Shown in pieces: positions 1-9,094 of a DNA stretch of 64,000 nucleotides (its first letter is position 1; the number at the start of each line of letters is the position of its first letter). Both the position numbers and the translations under genes were made by a program. The stretch is taken from the NCBI GenBank assembly GCA_949752745.1, contig OX457025.1:101190439-101254438 (forward strand), in the 5' to 3' direction. Below the pieces are notes generated by a model. That model worked only from the letters and a program-made list of their open reading frames with translations. It was not told where the DNA came from and did no database searches. Source of the DNA: Protula sp. h YS-2021 (Eukaryota > Annelida > Polychaeta > Sabellida > Serpulidae).

Positions 1-2230
1 AATGCGCTCGTACACCGTGTTTACTGGTAATATCGTAGAGTGTGCCAACATAAATGGTAAACAATATAGAAACACCAGCAGAATGTAAAACCTTTGTCAT
101 GTTTTGCCTTCATCTTGAGGAGAAGTTTTATTATCGATTGTTTAAAGAGTTCCGGAATTTCAGAATCTGATAAGGACAAATTCACTATTTTTGTATCGTT
201 AGAACATTGTCATCTTTGCGTTATTCAAGCAGTTTCGCCGAAATAGGGTCTAGTTCACAACTTCTTGAAGAATAATCAATTATCAATTAATCGTAGGCTG
301 GAATGCTGACAATGAAATATTTTGCAAATGTGCAATTTCACTAATCTCCTCTACAACTATTGTGAAAATTGACCCGTTTTCTGGAACCGAGCAGATTAGC
401 TATACCACTTTGTTTTTTCTTCTGGTTACGGATCTTTCGCTTCCTGAAATATGCCTGTCGAGTATCGACCTGAAAAGAGTGTTAAAACTTTCACCTGCTG
501 TACCTAATGAAGTCAATTCAAACCCATGCTTGCGAAAGCACTTTTAAGCTTGCGGCATGTAACGGTTTTAACGGTCGTACTGCTTACTGTGAGAGAAAAC
601 ACTAAACGAGACGATGATCAGATAGTCCAATATCCAAGACAACATAGACACGTAAGCGATAAACCTAGCTAAAGAGTGACCAGTAATGTGTGTGGGATTA
701 GTCAGCATTTAGACAAAGTCGAACGACTTCAAGAGAGTTTGGATATCATTGACAAGAAGCGGCCTTGGTTTATCCAGTCGAAGGTTAAAATCTCCACAAA
801 TTAACAAAATCTGTGTTGATAGCTGTCCAACGATTTTCCTAAATTAAATAAATATTTGTTATTTGTGAATCCATTCTTTAGGTTTTGTGGAGAACTTTAA
901 ACTAAAAGCAAATTCAACAGCATATTATCTCAATTTCTGTTATATGGCAATTGCTTAAATGATTTACATTGCTCTCGAATGAACTTTGCTTTCAATTTTC
1001 ACTTACAAACTAAAAAAATTCCTCCACCGACACCGGTATTCCTAGACACACTTTCAAATGAATAACTTTCTGGAATAATTTCATCAATGATATGTGAAAT
1101 TAATCCTCTTTTATCTAACACCAGACCAAAGATATCTAACTTATGCTCAGTGATAAAATTTCTCATGAAACTATACTTATTTTGTACAGATCAGCAGCTT
1201 AAAATCCAGATTTGAGCAAATCATACCTTTTTGGTTTTGCATCTGAAACTTTACCAGCGCACTTTTCTGGCGTTAGAAAGCGCCCTTGCAGGCGGCCTTT
1301 CACTTAAAATAATGGTTTGAATGAGGATAATTGATTTAGTATTTTCCTTCTTGACACCTCTGTTGTTCTGTCGCATTTTGTTCATACAATGTCCATACAA
1401 TTGTTAACTAAACTTTCAAAAAACGGTATTGTGATCTAAAGAGGCACTTGATTCCAATTCCAGTTCTAATTCAACTTTTTCGTTTAGAATAACACCCTTC
1501 AATAGAAGCAAAGGCTAAAACATTTTATATTACTTGTAAGATTCTGTTGCTCTATTGTGACCGCATATACTTGAAGTACTTAAATATTTACCCTAATTTG
1601 CATTAATTTTAAGTTCACAACGTCGTCTTTCGTTAAAAACTATGCTGCATAATCTAAATCGCTGACTAATACACATATGCAATGAAATAATGACTTCCTG
1701 TAAACCGTATGCGGTGTACGACTTTTTGCAAATGCTATTAAAAGTCAATTTCAACGCGGATAACGATAATTTTATTAAACATTTTTTATATCTTATGGTT
1801 CCGTTTTGTATTGGAATTTATATTGTAAGTTTTAGTGTGAAATAGTGGAATTATAGAAAGTGACTTTGCAGCTTATTTTTTCTGGACATTGGCATGTTTA
1901 AAATAGATCAAGTACAAAAAATGGATTATACATCTAATCAATAAAAGAATAAGATTGGCTATCAAGTATTTATGAATAGAATTATTATGTTCCATATAAA
2001 ACGATTATTGTTCATAGTTTATGCGATCATGTGCATGGGATATTGTGAAATGGGGTTAAGAACTGTAACCTCTGGTGGTATTAATAGATCAAATGTGAGG
2101 TCCAATTGAGGTCATTATTAGGAACAACAGGAATAATATCGACCATGTTTCTAAACGCTGTGCTGTCAAATTTCAAGATTCTAACCCATGTATACAAAAG
2201 GTGTACATGGAAAAGCCTCTGCATATATGA
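1..2230. other. AT-rich non-coding stretch
   Basis: I found no exon chain, RNA gene or clear repeat here. Short open frames have no recognisable protein family and no consistent splice sites. It reads as intergenic or intronic AT-rich DNA. Confidence 0.5.
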
Positions 2231-2590
2231 TATCTAAGATACCCGTCCCTTCGCGACCTCTTAGGAAGTATGATGAGTTGGAATTAAATGTCCCGCGCTC
2301 CCGCAACAAGTATTGTGTTTCATTATTAGTGTTTCAGTATTAGTGGGCCGAGGTTATGGAACGATCTCCCATTTCAAATCAGAGCACGAACAAACTTGCC
2401 CTTATTTAAACGTGAACTCAAAACATTTCTTTTCAGGAACTATTATAAGTGCTAGATTTTTACTGTTTCTATTTTAGTAGGACTTCAAGCAGAATTTAAT
2501 TTTGAATTATTGCTAGGGATTTATGTTACAACCGCTTAGTGTTAAGCGGTATACAAGTGACGCTAAAAAAATAATAATAATAAAATAAAA
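2231..2590 (+). mobile_element. 5'-truncated CR1/L2-like non-LTR retrotransposon tail
   Basis: Positions 2336-2455 translate to the C-terminal tail typical of CR1/L2-clade reverse transcriptase ORFs: SGPRLWNDLPF, then a basic KRELKTFLF motif and a stop. Slightly upstream, in a shifted frame, is NVPRSRNKYC, also part of this C-terminal signature, so at least one frameshift separates them. The 3' end is a short untranslated region finishing in an aataat/aaataaaa microsatellite-like tail (about 2566-2590), as is usual for this clade. Only the last few hundred bases remain, so this is a dead 5'-truncated insertion. The family call is from motif memory and the exact clade is uncertain. Confidence 0.75.
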
Positions 2591-3063
2591 AATCTCCTTA
2601 TTTTACTCATATCCTGATTAAAATGGAACTATTTTAACGTTTATAAATACACGTATCGTACCACAGGCGGTGCTTGAAGGACTTTTCATATTGCTAGCAG
2701 TAAGGATAAAGAAACTTTTTTCTGTATCAAAGCCACAAGTTAAGGCTTTTAATAGAAAAACCCATAACAGTTTGTGTTATTTTTCGGATCTATCTCACTT
2801 TGCACTTCATATAGATTTACCAAATGTGTATTGTCAAAAATACTCATGCAGCATCTTCTTCCTAACGTATCTCAAATTAACAAAATAAGAAATTAAATAA
2901 ATATAGGTGGCAATGAAATGAGATCGAAAATAGCTAATTAGATAGTTAGCAGGATTGGCATTTTCTATTCAGTTAATCAGTTTATTCAAACACTTTATGT
3001 TTATCTTGACTTTAGAAAGTTTTACACAAATACCATAATGACGCAACTGACGTTCACACATAG
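2591..3063. other. Non-coding, possible decayed transporter intron
   Basis: No gene is seen. The part just before 3064 shows faint similarity to the intron upstream of transporter exon 7 (about 17700-17828), so it may belong to the same decayed duplicate as the pseudo-exons that follow. Confidence 0.3.
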
Positions 3064-3420
3064 GCAATATTTATGCAGCGATCTACAGTCTTACTGAATG
3101 TATTGAGTAGTTAGGAAATGACGCTCATATTTGGAGTTGTTATGCTTCGACAGGTATGACTGCCAGGTGAGCTTTAGTAGATGATATCTAAACCAATCAT
3201 CTGAAACACTGGGATAAAATTATGTAGGATACAAATACCACATACTGCTGTTATTGTAACCCTTACGATATCATTCTGTTTTTCTACCATAAGCTATAGC
3301 ATACCTATACCTACGTTAAAAAGAATTATATATAAATATAATATATATAATTATATATGTATTACTTATTTTGATGTATCAGATATTGTTTGGGATGCAA
3401 CAGGAGTATATAACTACGGC

Positions 3421-3427
<7 letters not shown>
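3064..3427 (+). pseudogene. Decayed copy of transporter exons 7 and 8
   Basis: Positions 3064-3178 align with exon 7 of the SLC16-like gene (17829-17954). Shared stretches include 'gcagcgatctac', 'cttactgaat', 'tattgagta' and 'catatttggagt'. The copy contains in-frame stops ('gagtagttag'). About 200 bp later, 3375-3427 aligns with exon 8 (18143 onward): 'caggagtatataac' against 'caggagcgtataac'. It then breaks off in a (CT)n(TA)n microsatellite. The order and spacing of the two blocks match the gene (intron about 190 bp in both) and parts of the intron look related, so this is a DNA-level duplicate, not a processed copy. It cannot encode a transporter. Confidence 0.7.

Positions 3428-3509
<82 letters not shown>
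3424..3509. repeat. (CT)n(TA)n compound microsatellite
   Basis: A pure CT run (3424-3460) is followed directly by a pure AT run to 3509. It truncates the decayed exon 8 copy. Open frames through it (SLSLS, IYIYI) are artefacts of the dinucleotides. Confidence 0.95.
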
Positions 3510-3511
<2 letters not shown>

Positions 3512-4307
3512 AATTCGCCATTTTATATTTTAGGGTATAATAGGGTTAATAAAATTTCCTAAAAGAAATTAGAATTTCTCTCATCAATTACTTATTTTAA
3601 GTCTCGTAGAACCAAATGTTAGGTCAAAAGCGAATGTAGAAATATTGCTTGTGGCTACTGCTTGCACTTCTGTTTCAATTTTCAGAGAGCCAGACATGTT
3701 TTATTAGACATCTTTATTTACTCATTTAAAATACATAGATTCTACCATATGATCATTTATCAAACTTTACTCTTTGTCTTATCACCTCGAAATGACCACA
3801 AACAGTTGTAAGACCAGACAGAATTTGCCGCTTCAACTTAAAAATAAGTTGAATAAGCAACCAGTATGGAAAGCAATTACTTCGTGAAAGCATTATCGTC
3901 GTGTGCAAATTATAGATTCGGTACTGTGCGTACAGTAGAGTACTTGAACATCTTTGAAACGATTTCACTACTAAACCCATTTCTTTACAGGTGCCATGGC
4001 CTTCCAGTCTGCACTCTTCTTTCCCATTACATTGACATGTAAGAAAAAGAAAGCTGATTCATTCTTTTCAACTTCAGCTGACAGTGGCAACGTAATATAA
4101 TCGCATTTAATGAGATATCATTACACGTAGCGAATAAATCTGAATAAATCATTTTACTTAAACATATGTTTACAATTTAAATTAAGCATGTAATGCCACT
4201 AAAACGCATAGTATAGACCTATGTTGTCCACAATCGTAGTAAAAACATGTTACATATAAATCTCTAAAAATATGGATTTAACTAAAGCAGAGAATAAAAT
4301 TAGTCGC
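3512..4307. repeat. Duplicated segment, copy A (left part)
   Basis: This stretch is a diverged duplicate of 9095-10411. Matching landmarks in the same order are 'attcgccatttt', 'aattactt..ttt', 'gacatctttattt', 'ctaccatatgat', the 'aaccacgtgac/..cagtct' region, 'taagaaaaagaaagc', and finally 'atatggatttaactaaa'. Copy A resumes after the inserted TIR element, at 6942. No gene is seen within it. Confidence 0.65.
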
Positions 4308-4313
4308 ACTTTT
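4308..4313. repeat. Left 6-bp target site duplication ACTTTT
   Basis: ACTTTT directly precedes the left inverted repeat and recurs directly after the right one (6936-6941). The related uninterrupted locus has a single GCTTTT at 10412-10417. Confidence 0.75.
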
Positions 4314-4332
4314 AGTAGGGTAGAAACGTTGG
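4314..4332 (+). repeat. Left terminal inverted repeat
   Basis: 19 bp, identical as reverse complement to 6917-6935. It begins AGTAGGG. Confidence 0.85.
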
Positions 4333-4347
4333 TTATGGACCACTTGA

Positions 4348-4655
4348 TGACGTCATACTGTCTGGAAGTGACGTCATCATGTCTGGACCGGAAGTGCTGT
4401 CTGGACCGGAAGTGCTGTCTGGACCGGAAGTGCTGTCTGGACCGGAAGTGCTGTCTGGAGCGGAAGTGACGTCATAGGCGTAGTCATGGCAACAAAGTAA
4501 ACAAAGGAAACAAAGTAAACAAAGGAAACAAAGTAAACAAGGATTCTGGCTCACTTGATGACGTCATACTGTCTGGACCGGAAGTGACGTCATAGCGTCT
4601 GGACCGGAAGTGCTGTCTGGAGCGGAAGTGACGTCATGGACCGGAAGTGACGTCA
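4348..4655. promoter_or_regulatory. Array of CRE and ETS consensus motifs
   Basis: Seven perfect TGACGTCA octamers (4348, 4369, 4467, 4559, 4585, 4629, 4648) lie with several ACCGGAAGTG decamers. Four sites have the fused form CGGAAGTGACGTCA (ending 4474, 4592, 4636, 4655). TGACGTCA is the known CREB/ATF site and CCGGAAGT the known ETS site. The fused form is a known composite promoter motif. Between the clusters (4490-4540) is a short 'acaaagtaaacaaagg' repeat. Whether this acts as an enhancer or promoter is inference. The gene in this element is 1.5 kb away and is read toward this end. Confidence 0.5.
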
Positions 4656-4699
4656 TAGACGTAGTCATAGGCATAGCCATGTAGGCGTAACCCTCATAA

Positions 4700-4856
4700 C
4701 AAAGTGATGACCCCCCCCTAGGCGGCAGTCTGGACAGACCCCCCCTAGGCGGCAGTCGGGACAGACCCCCCCAGCCGGCAGTCGGGACCCCCCCCCCCCC
4801 CCAGCCGGCAGTCGCCCCCCCCCCCTAGCCGGCAGTCGGGACCCCCCCCCCCAGGA
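4700..4856. repeat. C-rich short tandem repeat
   Basis: Imperfect repeats of about 30 bp contain 'ggcggcagtc' or 'gccggcagtcgggac' separated by runs of 7-14 C. They lie inside the TIR element. Confidence 0.8.
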
Positions 4857-4869
4857 TCGTCATATGGCT

Positions 4870-5600
4870 ACCTTCAAGAGTGTATAACTTTAAAACTACT
4901 TGGTTGATTTATATGAAAATTTCACTGGTTGATTCAGTTTTATGTAAAGTTTTGTTATAAAGTGGTCACAAGCTATTTGCGCAGCTGGCTGTATGCATTT
5001 TTACCGCCATTTTAATTTTGTAAAAAGTGAAAAATTCAGATAACTTTCGCTATGCTTGGTCGATTTACATGAAAATTTCACTGTTTGATTCAGTTTTATA
5101 TCTAGTTTTAACATTAAATGGTTATAGGCTATTTGCACCGATGGTTGTATGCATAATGTGACATGCCGCCATTTTAACTTTGTAAAAAGTGAAAAAATTG
5201 AGATAACTTCCGTTATACTTGGTCGATTTACATGAAAATTTCACTGTTTGATTCAGTTTTATATCTAGTTTTAACATTAAATGTTATAGGCTATTTGCAC
5301 CGATGGTTGTATGCATAATGTGACATGCCGCCATTTTAACTTTGTAAAAAGTGAAAAAATTGAGATAACTTCCGTTATACTTGGTCGATTTACATGAAAA
5401 TTTCACTGTTTGATTCAGTTTTATATCTAGTTTTGTTATAATGTAGTCATGGGCTATTTACACAGCTGGCTGTATACATAATTTGACATTCGCCATTTTA
5501 TCTTTGTAAAAAGTGGAAAAGTGTAATAACTTTCGTTATGGTTAACCTATTTGAATGAAAATTTCACCATTGAATTCAGTTTGATGTCTTAGTTTACAGT
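4870..5600. repeat. About five tandem copies of a ~166-bp repeat
   Basis: Each copy carries 'catgaaaatttcactg', 'gattcagttttat', 'ggctatttgc', 'gtatgcat' and 'cgccattttaactttg'. The middle two copies are nearly identical and the outer ones more diverged, as expected for array growth by unequal exchange. No coding signal is present. Confidence 0.85.
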
Positions 5601-5689
5601 AGTTTGGCATAGGTGGGTTGTTGGAATGGCGCGCGCCCCCCACCATTCAAACATGTGTTTGAATTATTTTTACGTCAAACTATTGTTCA

Positions 5690-5995
5690 ACAAGTTGTTT
5701 AGCAATTGTACAACAATTGTTCAACGAGCTGTTGTTCAACATGTTGTTGAACATGTTCAACATGTTCAACATGTTCAACAACATGTTCAACAAGTTGAAC
5801 ATGTTCAACATGTTCAACAACATGTTCAACAACATGTTCAACAAGTTGAACATGTTCAACATGTTCAACATGTTCAACAACATGCTCAACAAGTTGAACA
5901 TGTTCAACATGTTGTTGCTCAAGTTGAACATGTTCAACCTATTCAACATGTTCAACAACATGCTGTTTAACAAGTTGTTCAACAAGTTGTAGTTG
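5690..5995. repeat. Palindromic 'aacatgttc' array
   Basis: Repeats of 9-12 bp built on CAACATGTT/GTTGAACATGTTCAAC. GAACATGTTC occurs perfectly at 5749, 5797, 5848, 5896 and 5926. Because the unit is self-complementary, several frames on both strands stay open (HVQHVQ on one strand, FNMFNM or LNMLNM in others). I treat these as artefacts of the repeat. Confidence 0.85.
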
Positions 5996-6092
5996 AAGAA
6001 AAGAAAAAATAAGACATATGTTGAATAGGTTTATTTATGCACTTAAATACACTTAAATATATACAGCTTAAATCTATAACAATATTATAACA

Positions 6093-6117
6093 TTTATTGA
6101 TTTACAAAGTCTTTATT
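6093..6117 (-). terminator. Minus-strand poly(A) signals
   Basis: Two AATAAA hexamers on the minus strand (6112-6117 and 6093-6098) lie 23-47 bp past the stop codon of the zinc-finger gene. They support that gene being a real, compact transcription unit. Confidence 0.55.
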
Positions 6118-6139
6118 ATAAATGTTTAGTCAAATAAGT

Positions 6140-6877
6140 CTATTTTTCTTCATCTGCTTCACTCTGTTCACTGGCATCCATATCACTTTCTTCGTCACTG
6201 CTTTCATCTTCCTCCTCCTCATCTAGAAGCTCTTCAAAGAATGCATCGTTTCTTCTTATAGCCGCCTTTAGCGCCTTTGAATTCTCGTAATGTTTTTCAT
6301 CAACAAAGTAATTAAAGTCTTCTAAAATGGTTTCATAATGTTCGTTTTGTTGTAGACGTTGGGCATATTTGAATAGTCTCATAAACAGTTGTTTAAGTCG
6401 ACGCTTATAAATGGGTCGAAAGTCATCACTTGCTATGTCACGCGCATCTTCAAGCCCTTGTTCTTCATATTCTGAAACCTTTTCTTGAAATTTGGTATCA
6501 TATTCATCGTAGACTTCTTGAACCATATCATACCAAACAGAGTCTGTTTCTGACTCACTTTCAGAGTCTGTTTCTGACTCACTTTCAGAGCTGTCGTCAT
6601 TATCACCCTCAACACAATGTTCCATATGTTTGAACAAAGCTTCTTGACTGTTGTATAACGCACCACATTCTGTACAAGCATGTGCATTCTTTTCAGTCAT
6701 GTTGACGCTTTGACTTTCCATAGAAGACTCATCTAAAATTTCAGTGATAGGTCGTTTCACAGGGTTTTCAATATCTATCTCCAATTCTTCTTCTTCTGAA
6801 GTGTGAGCATTCTTTAAGTGTTTTTTAAGACTTTGTGGCCAATTGTAAGATTTCAGACAAATGTTGCATTTATACAT
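6140..6877 (-). CDS. C2H2 zinc-finger / acidic protein of the TIR element
   Basis: A single-exon frame of 245 aa, ATG at 6877, stop at 6140. Residues about 2-26 form a C2H2 finger (CNIC, then HLKNAH). Residues about 66-88 form a second CxxC finger (CTEC) whose last ligands are H and C (HMEHC), a C2HC variant. Then come an acidic Ser/Glu stretch with a duplicated SESETD motif, a predicted helical domain (about residues 113-220, with YDEYDTKFQEKVSEYEEQGL and YKRRLKQLFMRLF), and a strongly acidic tail. I recall similar finger-plus-helical proteins, often multicopy, from marine invertebrate genomes, but I cannot name the family with certainty. A DNA-binding accessory role in the element is inference. 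The intact frame and nearby AATAAA signals suggest recent activity. Confidence 0.7.
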   Translation of the reverse strand: MYKCNICLKSYNWPQSLKKHLKNAHTSEEEELEIDIENPVKRPITEILDESSMESQSVNMTEKNAHACTECGALYNSQEALFKHMEHCVEGDNDDSSESESETDSESESETDSVWYDMVQEVYDEYDTKFQEKVSEYEEQGLEDARDIASDDFRPIYKRRLKQLFMRLFKYAQRLQQNEHYETILEDFNYFVDEKHYENSKALKAAIRRNDAFFEELLDEEEEDESSDEESDMDASEQSEADEEK

Positions 6878-6916
6878 CCTTTCGGTTCAACATACACTTT
6901 TCAAGTGATGAAAAAG

Positions 6917-6935
6917 CCAACGTTTCTACCCTACT
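6917..6935 (-). repeat. Right terminal inverted repeat
   Basis: Exact reverse complement of 4314-4332. The second ACTTTT duplication follows at 6936-6941. Confidence 0.85.
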
Positions 6936-6941
6936 ACTTTT

Positions 6942-7330
6942 ATTCGGTTCAGTTAAAAAAAGTGCATTGATATTATCTTATTTATTACACGACATACGCT
7001 CTTTCACTGCAACAGTCCAGTGTTACTGTGGCGTCTAAAAATGTTGCTGTCATCTTCCTAAGAGCAAACAGTCGTTGGTTATTGGTAAAACGTAGCAATG
7101 TGTTATGTGCAACTAAGGTTTTCTCGGTATGGTTTACTTTAAAGGAGGAAGGCTCTTGGCTCTTCATTCAGCAAGTAAGTTTTCCTCCACATTTTTTTCT
7201 AGAATTTGTATAGAATTTGTCAGTGCTGACACAAAATGCTCATTTTACTATTCGGTTAATAACTTTCCCATGAATTTTAACTACTCTGTCTTTAAACTAG
7301 TCCACAAAAATATAAGTAAAATGGTGGTGT
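6942..7330. repeat. Duplicated segment, copy A (right part)
   Basis: Continues the alignment with 10418-10790 after the TIR element: 'ggttcagttaa', 'tcagcaagtaa.ttt', 'ccacatttt', 'tagaatttgt/tagaattttt', 'cactgct/cagtgct', 'cacaaa.gctc/cacaaagcgttc'. No gene is seen. Confidence 0.6.
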
Positions 7331-9090
7331 GTGATGTGCTGCTCTTAAATATTGAAAATTTACACTTTTCCATACAGACGATAAACATTTGTGAGATATA
7401 ACTTGCTGCACTGTGTAGCACTCAAACTATGGTACATTTAAAGTCTTCAAAGCGAGCCCTATTCAGTCGATGATCTTGCGTAATTTCATACCTACTAAAC
7501 CCTGTATGTAAGGTCTGAAAGTGCTACAGACCAAACTTTGCTTTTAACACAGGTTTCCAAAAGGATGTACAACGAAAAGAGGGACTCTGTGCAAACTATT
7601 TACACTCATGTCAAACCACGCTGTAAAAGATAAGCTCCTTAACATATAATAATGACAAACCTTTGTACAAGTTCGGGGGGAGGTTGTTCATCGATTCATT
7701 CGGTGATTTGTGCCAGCAGAGACAATTTCTTTAAAAGTTGCTGGAAGACTACTATAAAATTACTTACTGATTAAAAATCCACCACGAGCACTCCATTTGT
7801 CACACTAGTCCCTACCCAGTCGCATTTTTAAATAATATATTACTATATGATAAAAAATAAATCGTTTCTGCTTTTAGGGTAGATGATAAAGACATCTCAG
7901 TTAGGGACAGAAAAAGAGATTGAAAATGTAGAGATCGTCATCCACCTTAAAGCGGTGTCACAGTGACATTGGCCTGCTACCGTAAAAAAGGTGTTTAGGT
8001 TCTAATAAATAGAAATAATATCAAGCAGGTGTCATCCACCTTCAAGTGACAATGTGTTTTTAATCTTGTCCCTTTTTGGTTTTAAAGAAGTGAGCAAATT
8101 CATTAGCCAAGATCTTCAATGACCAATGTTCAGACATTAGGTTTGCCTTAATTTTATTCTTTCCATTCAGTTTTTCGTTTTAATCTATCCATCGAATATT
8201 CTATTGTTGTACATTTCTTGAAACTTCATGCAACATGGTTTACTTTAAAGTTACCTTTTCGCTGTTTTTTCTGAGATACCGTTCGTGCACCCGGGCAGTG
8301 TGTCATTTGTTCTTGCCTTCTATGCACGAAAATTGTTGAAAGTAATATTTAAAATGTATTGCTAAAATTCTTTCCAATATGCTGAAAAAGTTTATTAAAA
8401 CAATATATTCTTCAGGTAAAATGAATGTATAAGGATGTATTTTTAAAAAAACTGAAATGCAAGCAAAAAAAGGAGTTGGGCACTTGACATCAAATGTGTT
8501 ACCATGGGTTTTGAAAACATAGAGAAAGGGGATAACATTGAGACCCATCCGCGGTCCTCGCTGAGTGGTAGTTTTGTTTAGAAAGCCAGTACTCCACGAT
8601 TCAAACAAAAAGGGTATTATCTCAAAGTCTCAAAATTAGAACTCCTCGTTGGGACGTGAATGGTTCCCCCTTCTCCGGGATTTCTCAGATCAATACATTT
8701 TTCGACAAAGTTATGTAAAGTAAAGCATCTCATACATATTTACAATAACAGTCAATAAAAACGACTGGCCTCAAATCACATTAAGACCCAGCAGAACGAT
8801 GTGCCTGATATATTCTTCGAACAAAAGCTGTCAATTTTGATGCCTAATGCACGATAGGAGCAAAACCATCAATTTGAATTTTAGCGTTCTTATTTCAATG
8901 TCTAGCAGTGTCACGCATTGATATACGAACAGTATTTGTGACGGAATTAATACTTGGTTGTTATTCACTTATCCACTTGCCATTCACTTGTTGTCCGATT
9001 AGTTCTATTCCACGCTTACATTTGGGTGTTTTGCTTTTCGTGAACGCAATAAATAACATTTAATGTAAGAATTTTTTAATGTAACACTGA
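7331..9090. other. Non-coding AT-rich stretch
   Basis: I see no exons, RNA genes or strong repeats. A minus-strand open frame near 8303-8608 has no family resemblance and is bounded by low-complexity sequence. Confidence 0.5.
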
Positions 9091-9094
9091 TTTT

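Larger units (their letters stand above)
4314..6935. mobile_element. 2.6-kb TIR transposon carrying a C2H2 gene
   Basis: Seen directly: 19-bp perfect terminal inverted repeats (AGTAGGGTAGAAACGTTGG at 4314-4332, reverse complement at 6917-6935), a 6-bp target duplication ACTTTT on both sides, and an empty homologous site at 10412-10417. A 'cacttga' match in inverted orientation continues inside the TIRs. Inside, from the left: an ETS/CRE motif array, C-rich repeats, about five copies of a ~166-bp repeat, a palindromic 'gaacatgttc' array, and one minus-strand zinc-finger gene near the right end. No transposase, integrase or polymerase is recognisable, so it is probably non-autonomous. Termini beginning AG plus a 6-bp duplication are known for Maverick/Polinton elements, but their inverted repeats are usually far longer, so that family assignment is only a hypothesis. 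Confidence 0.8.

Noticed and set aside
3371..3562. Frame over the decayed exon 8 copy as a coding exon
   Set aside because: It runs directly into CT and TA microsatellites, and the matching exon 7 copy has stops.
4333..4554. Short frames with PDSTSG and CCLDRK repeats at the left end of the TIR element
   Set aside because: They are the ETS/CRE motif repeat read in two frames. No start context or homology.
5626..5992. HVQHVQ, FNMFNM and LNMLNM repeat proteins on both strands
   Set aside because: The unit is palindromic and free of stops, so both strands are open automatically.
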